Counted from the first letter of the stretch, positions 32,341 to 45,999 are shown. The stretch is DNA of 64,000 nt from Brassica napus (GCF_020379485.1 NC_063446.1:25260610-25324609), one strand, 5' to 3'. The notes: generated by a model not told the origin, from the letters alone. Numbers and translations: made by a program.

Positions 32341-33018
32341 AATTTAATATTTATATTTGTGTTTTTTTAATTATATTTATATTTTTTTATAATATTTCTT
32401 TTAAATAATTAATAATTTTTTTTAATAATTATATTAAAATAGTTTGACTATACTTATATCAATAGGTTAAATTGTTGTTTTAATAGAATAGAGGTCTGAT
32501 TGGTAATGGCTGTAGCTCTAAAAATTTTGATGTAGAAAAAAATCTGTAGACTTTTTGCTGTAGCTTTTGATTTTATTGCTTTAGAATTTTATAGAAAACT
32601 CCAAAAAATTGCTCTGGATTTTTGGTTTTGCAGCTGTATTGCTCTGGATTTTTGGCTCTGCATAACACTTATACAGCTATTTTGATATAAATAAATGGGA
32701 TATGTGTACATCACCTACATTCACTGCCAATTTTGGATAGCTAGCGAATTTGTGTTTTTTTTAGTTAGTAGGCCTAATTTCTCTTGATTAAACCCAAAAT
32801 TAATAATTAAACTTAAAAAAAAAAACCAAATAGATGATTAGCAGGGAAGAGTAAAGAGCATATAAGTTTTTGCTGGATTATGGTGTCACATAATAGCGTT
32901 TAGTAAAGGCCAACAGACATGCATTTTTTATGTTTTGATATATATATTTTAGGATGCTGAGATAACGTTATGCTTTCCTTGTCTTGGACCCCACCACTTC
33001 CGAGTCTCTTATTATTCA
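32341..33018. other. Spacer between the MULE and UBC11, with a possible hAT-type fragment
   Basis: AT-rich. Around 32495-32660 the sequence GGTCTGATTGGTAATGGCTG begins a stretch with CTGTAGCT and GCTCTGGATTTTTGG repeats, which resembles one end of a hAT-type MITE, but no matching second end was found. The UBC11 3' UTR occupies the right part. Confidence 0.4.
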
Positions 33019-34112
<1,094 letters not shown>

Positions 34113-34488
34113 GGCTCAGACACGCTAAAACCTGCACAAGGAAACGAGCCAACACGATTGATGTTAAGGACAAAACCTTTAAAGCAAACCAACTTTTTTT
34201 TATAACGGAACGAGATCGCAAAAAGGGAAGACAGAGATTACGAACCGAACAACAAGTGATCAGAAAACCCTAGAGGAGTCGAAGTTGAAGAATTGGATCT
34301 GAAACCGAGAGGTGTTTCCTTCTTCTACTAATACCGTCCAAAGAGAAATCGAATTAATAAATACTCGAAGCTTCTGATTCGGTCAGAAGCACCGTTGAGA
34401 AAGCCCATCTCTTTTCTCAGATTGTTCATTAGGCCCAAACTTCAAAGCCCAGCCCAGTTATGCCACAACCGAGTGGGGATATTAAAAA
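34113..34488. other. UBC11 5' UTR and promoter region
   Basis: Contains the probable 5' UTR exon and intron of UBC11. It ends at the target duplication TATTAAAAA (34480-34488) of the next MULE-type element, which therefore sits a few hundred bases upstream of the UBC11 start codon. Confidence 0.55.
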
Positions 34489-36708
34489 GGGAATATTAAG
34501 AAAAAAAGACCCTTTCAACTTAGATTTGTATCAATATGACTTTTTGAATTTATTTTTAGGAAAATAGGATTTTATTTCTTGTTATTACCATAATACCTTT
34601 ATAAATTATAATTTCCGTAATTGATTTAATATTAATTAATTTTTTTTAAAAAAAAAGTAAAAACAAAAGATAAAAAAAACACGGTTAAAGGGTATTGGGT
34701 TAGTCTAATACTTTTTTTATCTTGTCGTAGCCGTCGTTGTTCTTCTCTCCATCCATGGAGATTTAGGGTTCTTGGAGATAATCTTTGTTCTTCATCGGTG
34801 TTCCGTCAATCCTTTCTTCGTCTCTAACCTCGTTTTGGTGATCGAGAAGGGTTTAAGGAGGTTTTGATATGGATTTCTCATCACACAGATGTTCAGGAAC
34901 GGTCCGATTTAGAGATGGATATCAGGAGAAGACTAAATCTCTTGAGGGGAGATTTTGGTACTCGGAGAATTGGGACAATCGATTTTTTCAAAGGGATATA
35001 CACAACGGGATCCAAGCCACTAAGGGCATATCTTCAGGATGCTATCTGCAGGGGATTGAGTTATGGGAGTATAAGTGGGATACGGTTAATAATGGTTTGT
35101 GTCAAGGTTGTCAAGGTTTGTGTCTTTTTACTTGTGCAAAGTAGGATTTGATTTGGAATATGATCTAAGGAATTGTTTTTGGGGATCAAATGGTTTAAGG
35201 GATATATATATATATATTCTGCAACCCCTCGAATACATGGATTCTGTTTTTAAACCAACACTTCTTGATAACCTAAGTAAAAGAACGAAGTTTTTGGAAT
35301 ACATGGACTCTGTTTTTGTTTACAAGACCTTTATATGGGGGCAAAACAAAGGATCAAAAAGAGGGATATTAGTAGAGCAGAGGGGGCATGGTGCTACTAA
35401 CAAAGATTACTATAAAGATCAAGCTAGATGGTCTTCTCCATCTATTCAAGACTTTGGGAATTTGTCAAAAAGTGAGGTCTATATCTGGACTTCAGATCAT
35501 GGAAGGTTGATTGATTCATAGCATATACTTATGGCACCCAACAGACGGTTTCCTCACTCACATGAGATTTCATCATACCTCAACGAGTCTACTGTAATTG
35601 GAACAGATTGGGTCACGGTTATGGAGCACATACGGTAATGGAGAACATATAGTTTTTTATTGTTTTGTCTTAATAAGATGTATGAATAGTCTTCGGGTCA
35701 GTGTCTTTTATTATTGTTGGTGTGTTTGTTTGGTTTCTTTGTATGAGCCTAAAATTCATTATAAGATACTATAATAATCATATACTGGGTCACAAGACAT
35801 TACGAGTCTTTTATGTTGAAATCAGAGGGGAGTTATGAATTCAATAGAATGTTGTACCAAAGCCTTCAACAACTTCGTAGTATCAATGCTGACAGGCTCT
35901 TTGCAGATCATATTTTGGTAAAATTTTGGGTCAGCTTAATGGCGAACAATATTGCTTCTTTAATCATATCGTATTTTGTTGTATGGGAACCAAAGGATGT
36001 AGTAGAAATATATGGTCCATTAAGAAGAGAGAGAGACGAATAACTGGGAGGAGAAAGATATAGTTTAGATATGAGAGATTTAGGATAGATTTAGTTTAGA
36101 TTTAGGAAAGATATTTATCGAAATATGGAAGTTTCCATATTTTTCGTGATTTGCCTATAATATGTAATGTACGTATATCAGAGCGCTGAAGAGAGGGTGG
36201 GAGGTTTATTCTTCGTTACGCATTTGATAACGTAAAAGACAGAAAAGGTTATGACACATATAAAAAAGAAGGTAGTTCACAGAGTCGAGGTTAGAAGTTG
36301 TAATAAAGCTTTAAGTAGACTAAAGATATCTTGTTAGAATATTACCTGACGAAATCTAGCTAGGATAGAATATTGAAGAAAGTTTTGTTTGTATTCTCTA
36401 CCTAGGATAAATCCGTGTGTAATACTTACTATCTGATTTCTAGACTAAGTAGATGGCTAGAATGAATATTAGATCTGTGCTAGAATATAAAATAAAACAT
36501 GATTCCACTATTTTTAAAAATAAAATTTAAACATATAAATAGTCATACTAATGTTTCCAATGGCTTACATATTTTTTTATATTTTTAAAACTTATTTTAC
36601 TATTTTTTCCATTACAGAAGGGTAAAACATGTCCAAAATGACCAAAACTATCAAAAATCCTATTTAGACAAACAAAAGTTGAAGGTGTCTCTTTTTCCCA
36701 ATTTTCTC
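34489..36708. mobile_element. Second MULE-type element, non-autonomous (2.2 kb)
   Basis: A perfect 9-bp direct repeat TATTAAAAA flanks it (34480-34488 and 36709-36717). The ends are imperfect inverted repeats: left GGGAATATTAAGAAAAAAAG and the reverse complement of right GAGAAAATTGGGAAAAAGAG, followed inward on both sides by TTCAACTT, TTTGT and AATAGGATTTT. Open frames at 34864-35521 and 35813-36043 on the plus strand have no domain I recognise, and no transposase was found. It may carry captured or long-decayed sequence. It is distinct from the 27.9-kb element in terminal sequence. Confidence 0.78.
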
Positions 36709-36939
36709 TATTAAAAATTATCTTGCAAAATAAGCTTATTTCACTTCATGTTTTTTTTCAAACGTATTTCACTTGATATTTTATAGTACAGTTTAATTTC
36801 ATTTAATATTTTATAGTACATTTTAATTTCATTTAATATTTTATAGCAAAATGAACGATAAAAAAAAGCTTATTTCATTTACTCAAAATTTTACTGTACA
36901 GTTTAATTTGAGTACATCTGATCTGTCAAATCGATGCGT

Positions 36940-37410
36940 CATGGATCGATGATGGCACGGTCAGTGTATTAGGGTGATTCTACAAGGATCCAATAGGAGT
37001 CTAAAGATTTGGATTACAAGAATGCCGGAAAAGCCTATCAGCCCTCCATGCAGAGATGGAAGGACTCATATAGACGATGTCTTGTTTACGAGAGTTACAT
37101 TGATGCACCGGGGTCCAAATGGAGACGGATTTCTCTGACCTGGTGAACATGATTGCAAACCCTTCCGACTGACTGGCCTTTGCCTCTGAGCTAGTTTCAT
37201 TCTGACTTCTAAGAGACGGTTTTTCGGAACTCAGCATCACCCGCATACCCATAACTAGGAATTTGTGTGCAGATTCTCTTGCTAAGGAGGGGAGATGTAG
37301 CAGTACTCTTTTTTCTCATATAGATCAGACTCAGCCGGATAGAACGTCTCTTCGGAACGATTCAGACCCGCCTACCACTTGATATTAGAAAATAGGCGTC
37401 ATAAAAAAAA
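36940..37410 (+). mobile_element. LINE 3' remnant with RNase H domain
   Basis: Reading across frames on the plus strand gives fragments typical of the RNase H (RVT_3) end of plant LINEs: EMEGLI, TDFSDLVNMIANPSDWPAFASEL, SITRIPITRNLCADSLAKEGR. Frame changes and stops separate them. A short A run at about 37404-37410 may be the tail. The open frame on the minus strand (37001-37252) is a shadow of this remnant. Confidence 0.68.
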
Positions 37411-37842
37411 GGTTTAATTTGGGTAAGATGGTACTATATTTGCTTAATAAGGGACCTGAAAGGGAAGGAGTTTTGGTCTATGTCATTCATGAGAATATGA
37501 TAGAGAAGTAACACTGAAAACAACATATTTAAATCTCTCTTTTTTTTTGAAACAACAATTGAAATCTCTTTTTTTTTGGTCAACAATTGAAATCTCTTAT
37601 ATCAAATATGTCACTAGTGAAAGTCAGTTTATAACTTTATAGAAAAAAAAGAAAGAAAATAAAAGCTACTGGAATTGTTGGTTGAGCTTTGCTATCGATT
37701 ATTAACTTAGTTATGTCTCTGATTCACGCTAGCCTGTGTGAAGTACCTTTCTTTCTTCTTTCACATGCTAATTGTTCTCTTCGAGAATCAGGATCCTTTA
37801 CATGATAAGTTCCAAGAAGAGAGAACTGAAGCCCCCACCCCC

Positions 37843-37881
<39 letters not shown>

Positions 37882-38044
37882 ACCCCCAACACTCAAGAAC
37901 CACAAAGTTACAAACCACTAGAGCCTAAACATATTAGTCTCTTTCCACATCATTAAACAAGCAAACAAGCAGTGTTGGAGAAAAAATAAGAGAAGTGGTT
38001 TTAGAAAGAAAAATAAGTTGTTTACTTGCGGTGTGCGAGTATTG
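37411..38044. other. Spacer 3' of the Ser/Arg-rich gene
   Basis: AT-rich sequence with an uninterrupted C run at 37844-37881, then the probable 3' UTR of the minus-strand gene ending at 38045. The proline-rich and glycine-rich open frames here only translate the C run. Confidence 0.6.
37844..37881. repeat. Poly-C microsatellite, 38 C in a row
   Basis: An uninterrupted mononucleotide C run, flanked by CCCCCA units on both sides (37832-37887). The opposite strand is a 38-G run that could form a quadruplex. The length shown may be affected by sequencing or assembly error. Confidence 0.9.
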
Positions 38045-40716
38045 TTATAGTGGGGCAAAAGGCTCAGGGAGCAGCTCGAAACCTCCATTATCAAACATAA
38101 GTCCATGTTCTGACGACCTATCATCGATGCTATGCAACCAGTTTGTGTTCTTGACGTCTTCTTTCAGCAGCAACGCGTCATACCTTGAGCTCTCATACAT
38201 GTCCCTGTCGCTCAACTTCCCCATCAGTCTTCTTCCCTCGTTTGCTTCGTTCCCGTTCTCTGCGCTGTTGCTGCTGATTGAATCCGAGTGGCTATTCACT
38301 GAACGGATTGGCTGTATCTTGGACGAGGCTTGTCTGATACTCTGAGGGAATAACGTCGTGCTTGATATTGCGCAACCGTTACTCTTCCCGTTTCTTATGT
38401 CCTACACACAATCATCAAGATGGGGAGATATTAACAGCATGATAAAAGACTTCAAATTCACAAGAGCAGTTGAGCATAGTTGAGCATATGCTGATGAAGC
38501 ATTGGCCTATATATAGTTCCCAAATTTTTTAAAAAAAATTGTAAGAAAATAAAATTATATAAATCCTTACTAAATAGTTTCCCAAAGTTTTTGAAAAGTT
38601 GTCTCAAATTTGAAAAAAAAAAAATTATTTAAACTTTACTAAAATGTTTATACTCCCCCCCCCCCCCCCAAATCTTGGGGGCAGAGACATAGACGTACCA
38701 TGTGCTTAATGGCCATATCAAGTGAACTTTTTGATAATGACCTTCCAAGCCCGTTGTTATTGTTGTCCATCACAGTTGAAGAAGTCTTCAGTGTTCTCCG
38801 TGAAGTTACCTCTGAAACATTTGAAATCCTTCTCGGCTCTGGTGCATCTGTATTATGTTGCTGTCCATTACCACTCAAACGGCCTTTTCCTTGGCTCTCT
38901 ATGAGTCTTCCTCTAGTCACAACAGGAGATGAGTTCCTTCTAGTCATGGAACCTTTGGGTTCTGGACTTGCCTTTGCTGCAACTGGCCTAGACCTACCAG
39001 CTGATATTGGTCTCCCCGGGAGAGTTGTTCTGAGATTAGGTGGTGCATCAAGAGAGAAGTCTGGTAGCACAATTGGCTGTTGTGTGTTGGTGGTGGTGGT
39101 GGTTCGAACTCTAGGTTGTCCAGGAGAGCTTGGCCTAGACAGTGAAGGTGCGGTACGACCATTTGTTGCTGGGGCGGATGTGTTTCGACGCGTAGGGGTT
39201 GAAGGACGAGAGTTTGGTCTGGAAGAAACTATGTTTGGTGAGTTTGACTGTGTTCTAGAAGTTGGAGTAGATGGTCTTGAGCCTAGGGAGGGTCTGGCCT
39301 TGTCCAGAGATGAAGTGGATGACACTGGACGGATTCTGGATGGAGTTGAGGCACGTGAGAGGGAAGTAGTACGAGTGGGAGTGGGAGTTCTAGCTGAAGA
39401 TGAGGAACGGGAGCTAGGGGATGATGGTCTGATGTAGGATGAGACTGAAGCTGAGCTAGTGTTCAGGATGGATGATGGTGAACGGCCTGAGTTAGAAATG
39501 GATGGGCGAGTCAGTGAGCTACTTCTAGCAGGACGTGAGGGGTGGTAACTGGTCTCTGACTGTGAAACCGAAAGCTGTAAAAGGAAAAAAGAGAGAGTAT
39601 ACTCTTATATGATGAATAAGGTAATGTAGTTTCTATTTCAAGAAAGTAGAACTCATGAAGAAACTTTTTGAGGTTCTAGAAGAAAACTTATAGGGCTTGG
39701 CTCATACCCTTGATGTCTTTGAAGCAGAACTAGCTCTAGCGGAAGATGTAACCTTTGGAGGTGCCAAAGATGAATGAGAATCGTTCCCAAGAGGTGTTCC
39801 AGGAGGAGTAAGAAGCCTAGAGAAAAAATGAATGTACCAATAAGATTTTTAACACTCACAAAAGCAAAAACAAGAGAAAAAACCAGTGTTCTAAAAATTG
39901 GTGTAGACGACACAATTCATGCATAAATGAAACGATTTCTCTTAACCAATTTTTTAAATAATCGATCTAGACGGTCAAAAAAATCGGTCTAGTCATCCGC
40001 TTAACCAATAATCCCTTATAAAACGTTTAGTTATCGCCTATCGATTTATCCAACATCGGAAAAAATCAACACTCAGGTAACCAACATATCAGCATACACT
40101 GTGGAAAATCCACAAATAAAATAATCATTGGATCATTTTATTTTGGGAAGACACTGACTAGAGATTGGGAAGATGAAACTTACCAGTCATAATCATTTTT
40201 GCCTACTTCAGCTGAAGACAAGAGATCATCACCACCTTTGCCTTTAGGAGTTGGTTTGGATCCGACAGAGAGCCTCCCGAGTTTCGCAGAAACTGGAATT
40301 AAAAACAAAACGCAGAGATAGTGTTAAACAAGATCCAACAGTTTCTCATTGGTCCGAAAGTATGTAATTAAAAAAAAAAAAAAAGACAGGGCTGTCTCTT
40401 CAAATCACTGTAATAGAGATCGAATCTAGGAGACGAAGACAGTTCGAAACTAACATCGTTTTCTGTTTTTATTTGGAGATTATATTTTTTGAAATTCGAA
40501 GTTTCTAAAAAAGGAAAGGTGAATCTGAAACGAACCATCGGGTAAATGGTCGGAGGAAGACAAGGGGAAAGAGCGACGGATCTTAGAGAAGAGATCAAGA
40601 TTCTCATCGGAATCTCTAGAGAAGCAACCGTTTTGAGAATTGCCTCTGCGAAACTGTGAGATCGCCGCCGGAGTATTCCTCCCACCGCTAACAGACTCTC
40701 TGAGATTCCTGTTCAT
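38045..40716 (-). CDS. Ser/Arg/Pro-rich low-complexity protein of unknown function (543 aa)
   Basis: Exons on the minus strand are 40536-40716, 40184-40292, 39708-39816, 38699-39574 and 38045-38401 (1632 nt). The N-terminus starts MNRNLRESVSGGRN and includes FSKIRRSFPLS; exon 2 ends KNDYDW, exon 3 continues LLTPPGTPL. Roughly residues 110-425 are dominated by Ser, Arg, Pro and Thr (RPSTPTSR, TPTPTRTTS). The C-terminus is more ordered (SDRDMYESSRYDALLLKEDVKNTNWLHS). Family members contain the conserved WL-TPPGTPL motif and are annotated as serine/arginine repetitive or flocculation-like; the function is not known to me. It fits At3g08670 by recall. The last intron carries a C15 run at 38655-38669. 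Plus-strand frames over exon 4 are shadows. Confidence 0.9.
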
Positions 40717-42063
40717 TGTTGCTTACAGGCTACGCCATTTGTAGATAGGAAAGAGGAGATTCAGATCTGAAGAGACAAGAAAGGCAATGTGTAGGAGAAT
40801 ATGAATGTGTCACTTCGAAGTTGTTGAGAGATGATTGAACTAATATCTAATGGTATCACGCTGCATGTTCATCTTTCATCAATCATGCGCTCTCCTTTAA
40901 AAAAAAAATTCTTTTTAAATTAATTTAAGAGGCGGACAAAGAAAGGAAGTTTCCTAATGAATGTGTATTGAGTTAGACCCCCACGTGGTGTTTCTTCTTG
41001 GATCACTACTCAACTAGAGTAAATATACCAGGTGGGTTTCCAACTAATTTGTTATTACAGGTCATGTAGTTAAGGTTTTCAGTTTTCACAGTAACTAACA
41101 TTTAGATTAGAATATTACAGTTTACCAAATATTCATTAACCTATCACTTTTGATTTATTAACAAACCAAAACCAGTTTTTTTAATATATAATTGGTTCTT
41201 CTTCTTCTTTCTCTCTTACAAATACAATTAAAAATATTTGTTGCTAATATGGTAACCCATAACTGACTAACCAACACATCTTATTGATTATGTTTTTAGA
41301 GCACTAGTACATTTTTCCTTTACCTCATTTGGAGGGTTAATAAAAACTAATGGCATGAAATTGTGAAGAATTTGGAAAAAGTAAAATGTGAAGAATCGTT
41401 TTTTTCTTATAGGAATTCTACAAAACATATGAAAGACTCATATCTTATATGTATAAATGTTTTGTTTTTATATATCTAGATTTTAGTCATATAATAAAAT
41501 AAAATTATACTCTCTCCGTTTCATAATAGATGATGTTTTAGAAGATTTTTGTTGTTTCAAAATAGATGATGTTTTAATATTTTTATGTTATTTTTTAACT
41601 TTATTAAAAATTGTATAACCAATTAGATGTTTAGACGTTGTAATTATTTCTGTAATTGGTCGAATGATTTTTAAATTATATTTTTTAAACCATTTTTAAG
41701 AAAAAAATAATTTTTTTAATTTTTGTGCATCAAGGAATAACATTATGTATTGTGAAATAGAAGGAGTAATAATATAAATATATGAGATACCCAATCGAAA
41801 AACTCTCTCTAATACTTTATTTATTTATTTTATGATAGAGACGGCCTGGACCCAACCCAACCCACAGTTATACCCCTCTGTTTTCTATAGGCTGAAAACG
41901 ATACCTCATTGGTTCTATTATGGGTCTACTCCACACTCTATCCGGGCCAGTACACCACCCTCTACATGTGACTCTGTCTCTTTCTCTGTAGATATAGCAA
42001 CCTTGACGTTTCACACTACTAACGCCTTGTCAATTGTCATCATCACCACCATCATCATTTCTA
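40717..42063. other. Spacer between Ser/Arg-rich and NPH3 genes
   Basis: Promoter and 5' UTR of the gene on the left (CT-rich near 40740-40830), then AT-rich sequence with a Stowaway-type MITE at 41510-41766 and the 3' UTR of the NPH3 gene. No other gene seen. Confidence 0.6.
41510..41766. mobile_element. Stowaway/Mariner-type MITE (257 bp)
   Basis: The left end CTCTCTCCGTTTCATAATAG and the reverse complement of the right end CTCCTTCTATTTCACAATAC are imperfect inverted repeats of the CTCCCTCCGTTTCA type, flanked by TA on both sides (41508-41509 and 41767-41768). It is AT-rich and non-coding. It also holds an internal repeat of ATAGATGATGTTTTA near the left end. Confidence 0.85.
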
Positions 42064-45000
42064 CTACCTCTTTCGACTTGTCTTTCTCTCCGAAACCGAC
42101 CTCGATTTCCGGTTAACCTTCTGCCGGTTTTCACCACCGAATATCCCAATTTTCCCAATCCCTTTAGACAATGACGTCAAGAACGTTCCACCGTTATTAC
42201 CAGACCTCTCCATCATTCCCTCTTTCATCAACGTTTGCTCCTTCTCCAACTCGCTAACTCTCACTCTCATCCTCGCTATCTCCAGCTTCAACTCTCTGTT
42301 CTCTCTCCTCAGCGATGCGTAGTTGTCTCTTGGAGAAACCGCTCGGTTCAGAACTCCCGAAGACAAATCTAGTACACCTTCATCTGAGTCTCCCGACAGA
42401 GCTTTCTTCAGTCGCAGCTGTTCTGAATAGAGAGCACGTACCACCATCTGCACAGGAAGACGGTCGTTTTGCGCCATGTGGTTGCTTGCGTCCTGTGAAA
42501 GCTTGTTGCAGTCTATGAACTTGCATAGACTCTTGCGTTCTTCTTCCGTCATTAATGGATGAGCCTAATGATATCATATTTGATTATTATTAGTCTAATA
42601 ATCACATGTTTTCATAATATAAAAAATTGAGTGATTCGTATTCATGCATGTCAGTATAAATATATTACAAAACAACTTTTTATCTATACATTTAAGTATA
42701 TGTATAAAATTTTGACCTATTCATTTATGAGAAAATTTATGACAAATCTAACACAAACAGATAAAAACTCAAAAATAACATTATTTAAATGATTAAATTA
42801 CTCTAAATTTTAAATTCTTACCCTAATTCCAATTAAACTCGAATATAAAGTAAAATTGTATTTTTAATTTTTAAATGATGTTATTTTGGAATTTTTACCA
42901 TTGTGCTATAACCAAAATAAGAAGATATTTTATTGCTATCATAATCTATTTTTCATTTATTTATTTATTTATTTTGATGTATCTTGAGTTGCAGTTATTC
43001 TTATTCAGTTACAACTATTATGAGTTTTAAATATGTAAAAAACAAATTAATTTTGTTTATTGTATTATATAGATACTTACCTTGAGATACACGTCAATGG
43101 CTCTGTAGATCCCATCATCTACGATCCGTGCGTAATCAGGTAACCTCTCTATAATAGCTGTGAACTTCTGTAGACTCAGGTACGGATCAGGTGCGATCTC
43201 AGCCAAGTACGCATCCATGATCCTTCCCACTTTCAGCAACGAACCATGGTAATGACCAGTGGAGTCTGAATCACAACCACTCTCCTCATCTTCTTCATCA
43301 ACCCTCTCAAGAAAACACGCGAGTATCCTATGCACAGTGTCCACATCATACATGGACTCTTCCCTTCCGACAGAAGGTATAAGCAGATCATCGAGAGACA
43401 CGCTCTCTAACTGCTGTCCAATTCTACGTTCTAACTCAAGCCTGTAAGAGATCTCTATACCTAATGTGATTCCAATCTTTAACATCCCAAGGAGGAAGCT
43501 GAGAGGGATGATTGATCCTCTCTCGTCACACGGAAAAAGGGTTACAATAGCTTCAACAATCTCCCTCTGCCCCTGACAGTTGCGGTCGACAATAACACCT
43601 TTTAGTGATTCTTGAGAGTAATGCATCAGAGAAGCAACGATGCTCTCGGACCGGACACCTGTTCTCGCCATCACAGACACAACTCTTGTGTAGTAATCAA
43701 TGCCGAGAGCAGAGAGCTGTTCGATCCACCACGCGAGACAGTCTCTTCCCTTGAGCTCCTCTGATAAATTCGATACTAACTGCTCCCTGCAAGCGTTCAT
43801 GGCGATAGCTTCCACGCACCTGTCGGGAATCTTGAACTTTTCGGACAGTTCTTGCCTCTCGCACGAGGTTAACACTTGAACTGATTTCTTTAAGTTGCGG
43901 AAAGCTGTCTTGTCGAGGTAACTCTCGGTTTGAGAGATGAGATTGTCTTCTTTGTAGTCTTCAGTCATCTCTAGGTAACCTGCTGCGCAGCGGAGGTCGA
44001 CCACGTTGGAGGGTGTGATCTCTAAGTTGATGCCGTAGCAGAACTTCATGGCGAGTTCGAAAGTTAGAGGTCCACCGGGGAAGTCTCTGAGCTCAATACT
44101 GGAAGAAGAGTCCTTGAGATCTCTCATTATCTTTCTCATCTTCCCACACCGAGCTACTAGTGGAAACTGCAATATTAGAAAAAAAAACTATTTATTATGA
44201 CTGACCAGAAGCTAAATATGATATTGTTAGTTTTGAATCTAATATTTGTTTAAATATTTTTTTCCCAAAAACTTCATCCAAATAGAATTGGACAAGATGT
44301 GTATTAGTTTTCTTTACTCTAATATCCGATGTGGAACTTGGATATAGTCTATCTATTAATTTTGACATTTTTAATGGTTTTGTGGTAAACCTCCAACGGT
44401 TGACGAGAACGGCTATTGGTAATTAAGGATGGTAGACAGGGGCCTGCCTGAGATATTGGAAGCCAAAAGCAATTTAGTAAAGGTTTTTTTAAAACATGTT
44501 TTTTACAAATTTGAGGGTTTTTCTCCATGTAATTTTTTTTAAAAAGTTTGGGGCTTTATGCCAATGTTTCACTTTGATATGCTCAGGACCACCCTGATGA
44601 GCTAATAAGTCGAATGCTCCGGATCAGGTGGTTGATGTGAAGCGAACTCTGTTATATTTTGATTTAGATCATTTTGGTTGAACACAGAAGTTGTAATCAA
44701 CATTGATGCCCTTTTGGGATTTTTAAATCAATATATATATATATATTTTTTAACATTTTTAATGTGAAAAATATGTTGTTGAATAAGCTTGTGTGCACTC
44801 ACTAACCTTGTGGAGTAGAAAAGACTCTCCATCAACAACAACGGTGATGTCTCCGGCAACATCAGAGAATATACTGCAGGTTTCACATAATCAAAATCAA
44901 ACTGTTCGTTGATATGAGCAAAATGAATAGAGTAGAGCTAAAGAGAGACGACAAGACTTGGGATGTAGAGATGGGACGAACCAGGTGGAGAAGGTGGGAG

Positions 45001-45085
45001 GAGGAACAGAGGAACGACTGTTACATGAAGTAGAGCTTGTCGAGGAAGAAGATTGAGACAAAGGTCTGTTTGAAATACCAGCCAT
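42064..45085 (-). CDS. NPH3/RPT2-family BTB protein (585 aa)
   Basis: NRL proteins act at the plasma membrane as signalling partners of phototropins and as CUL3 adaptors. Exons on the minus strand are 44982-45085, 44807-44873, 43081-44166 and 42064-42564 (1758 nt). The start ATG (45083-45085, MAGISNRPL) is chosen because the frame upstream has no ATG. Domains: a Ser-rich leader; BTB (about 36-135: FSDVAGDITVVVDGESFLLHK, FPGGPLTFELAMKFCYG); NPH3 domain (about 200-470: DCLAWWIEQLSALGIDYYTRVV through LPDYARIVDDGIYRAIDVYL); a coiled coil (about 505-545: RRENRELKLEIARMRVRVSELEKEQ); and a basic tail RKSRSVSERKTSRKR. Closest by recall and position is At3g08660. Intron 2 (44167-44806) holds a possible transposon-like stretch near 44440-44640. 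No lesion was seen. Confidence 0.93.
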
Positions 45086-45999
45086 CTTGAACCACACTGA
45101 CTTGTTCTTCAGATCGCGTTGAGACTCGTTGCAACGAAAACAATACTGTCTTCGGGGGTTTAGAGACAAGTCTTTTATCTCTATGATTTTTGCTTTGTTT
45201 GTAGACACAGACGCTGTTGCAATCTTGATAAGTAAAGAAAGTATCAGAGAATAAAGATTCTCGAGTGATGCGAAGGAGAAAGCCTTTATTTAGAAAAAGA
45301 CATAAAAGGAAATAGTTCTGATCATCTTTGATTTTGAAATGTAAATACTTTCCTTTATGGTCTTTTAATTTAATCGAAATGAAAAAATAAGTAAGTCGAG
45401 TCTTTGTAATTTAGAAAGTTTCCGTAATCGGTTCTGACCCAGAAACAAATATATATTGTTACTTAAATTAAGTTTTAACTTTATTTTTTTCCACCAACTG
45501 TGCATTGGGTTAATGATTTAGGGGCAAGGTGTTAAATCTATTGTGCCATATTTCAAATTTTTAGAAGGATGATTTACACAATATCATCAGGTAGCAACAG
45601 TCGCCTGGTCCCGGCCTGGTCCGAACTCCTTCCCCTCGGTGAAGAAAAAAAATTCTTTATTTTCTTGTCTTTTTACTACCGACCTAAATGGTACTCAGTC
45701 TAAAGAAAGAAACATGCAATGATGCATATTCTATATTGGTATGATTCACATGGTACGTGAGAAAAGCTAAAGAGAGTGCGGCACGGAACTCCATAAAGAC
45801 TCCATTATTGTTCTGGTCTATCTTGGAGACGTACACATTCCCTTTACTGCATCTTCTTTTACTATATTGCACCAAGTTCAAAGTAATAGAGCATGATCGA
45901 TAGGGAGTTCTTAGGATCAAGTTTTTACTCGAATATAAGAAACTATTTCTTAACTTTTAAATACAAAAATTAAGAACCGGCTCTTATCATGTTTATTAA

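Noticed and set aside
34864..35521. A gene inside the 34.5-kb MULE-type element
   Set aside because: Overlapping frames in two registers, no recognised domain and no clear splice sites; not supportable as a gene.
37724..37956. Poly-proline and poly-glycine frames
   Set aside because: Produced by the 38-C run.
38700..39437. 245-residue plus-strand frame opposite the Ser/Arg-rich gene
   Set aside because: A shadow of the low-complexity exon 38699-39574; the minus strand has consistent splice sites and family motifs.
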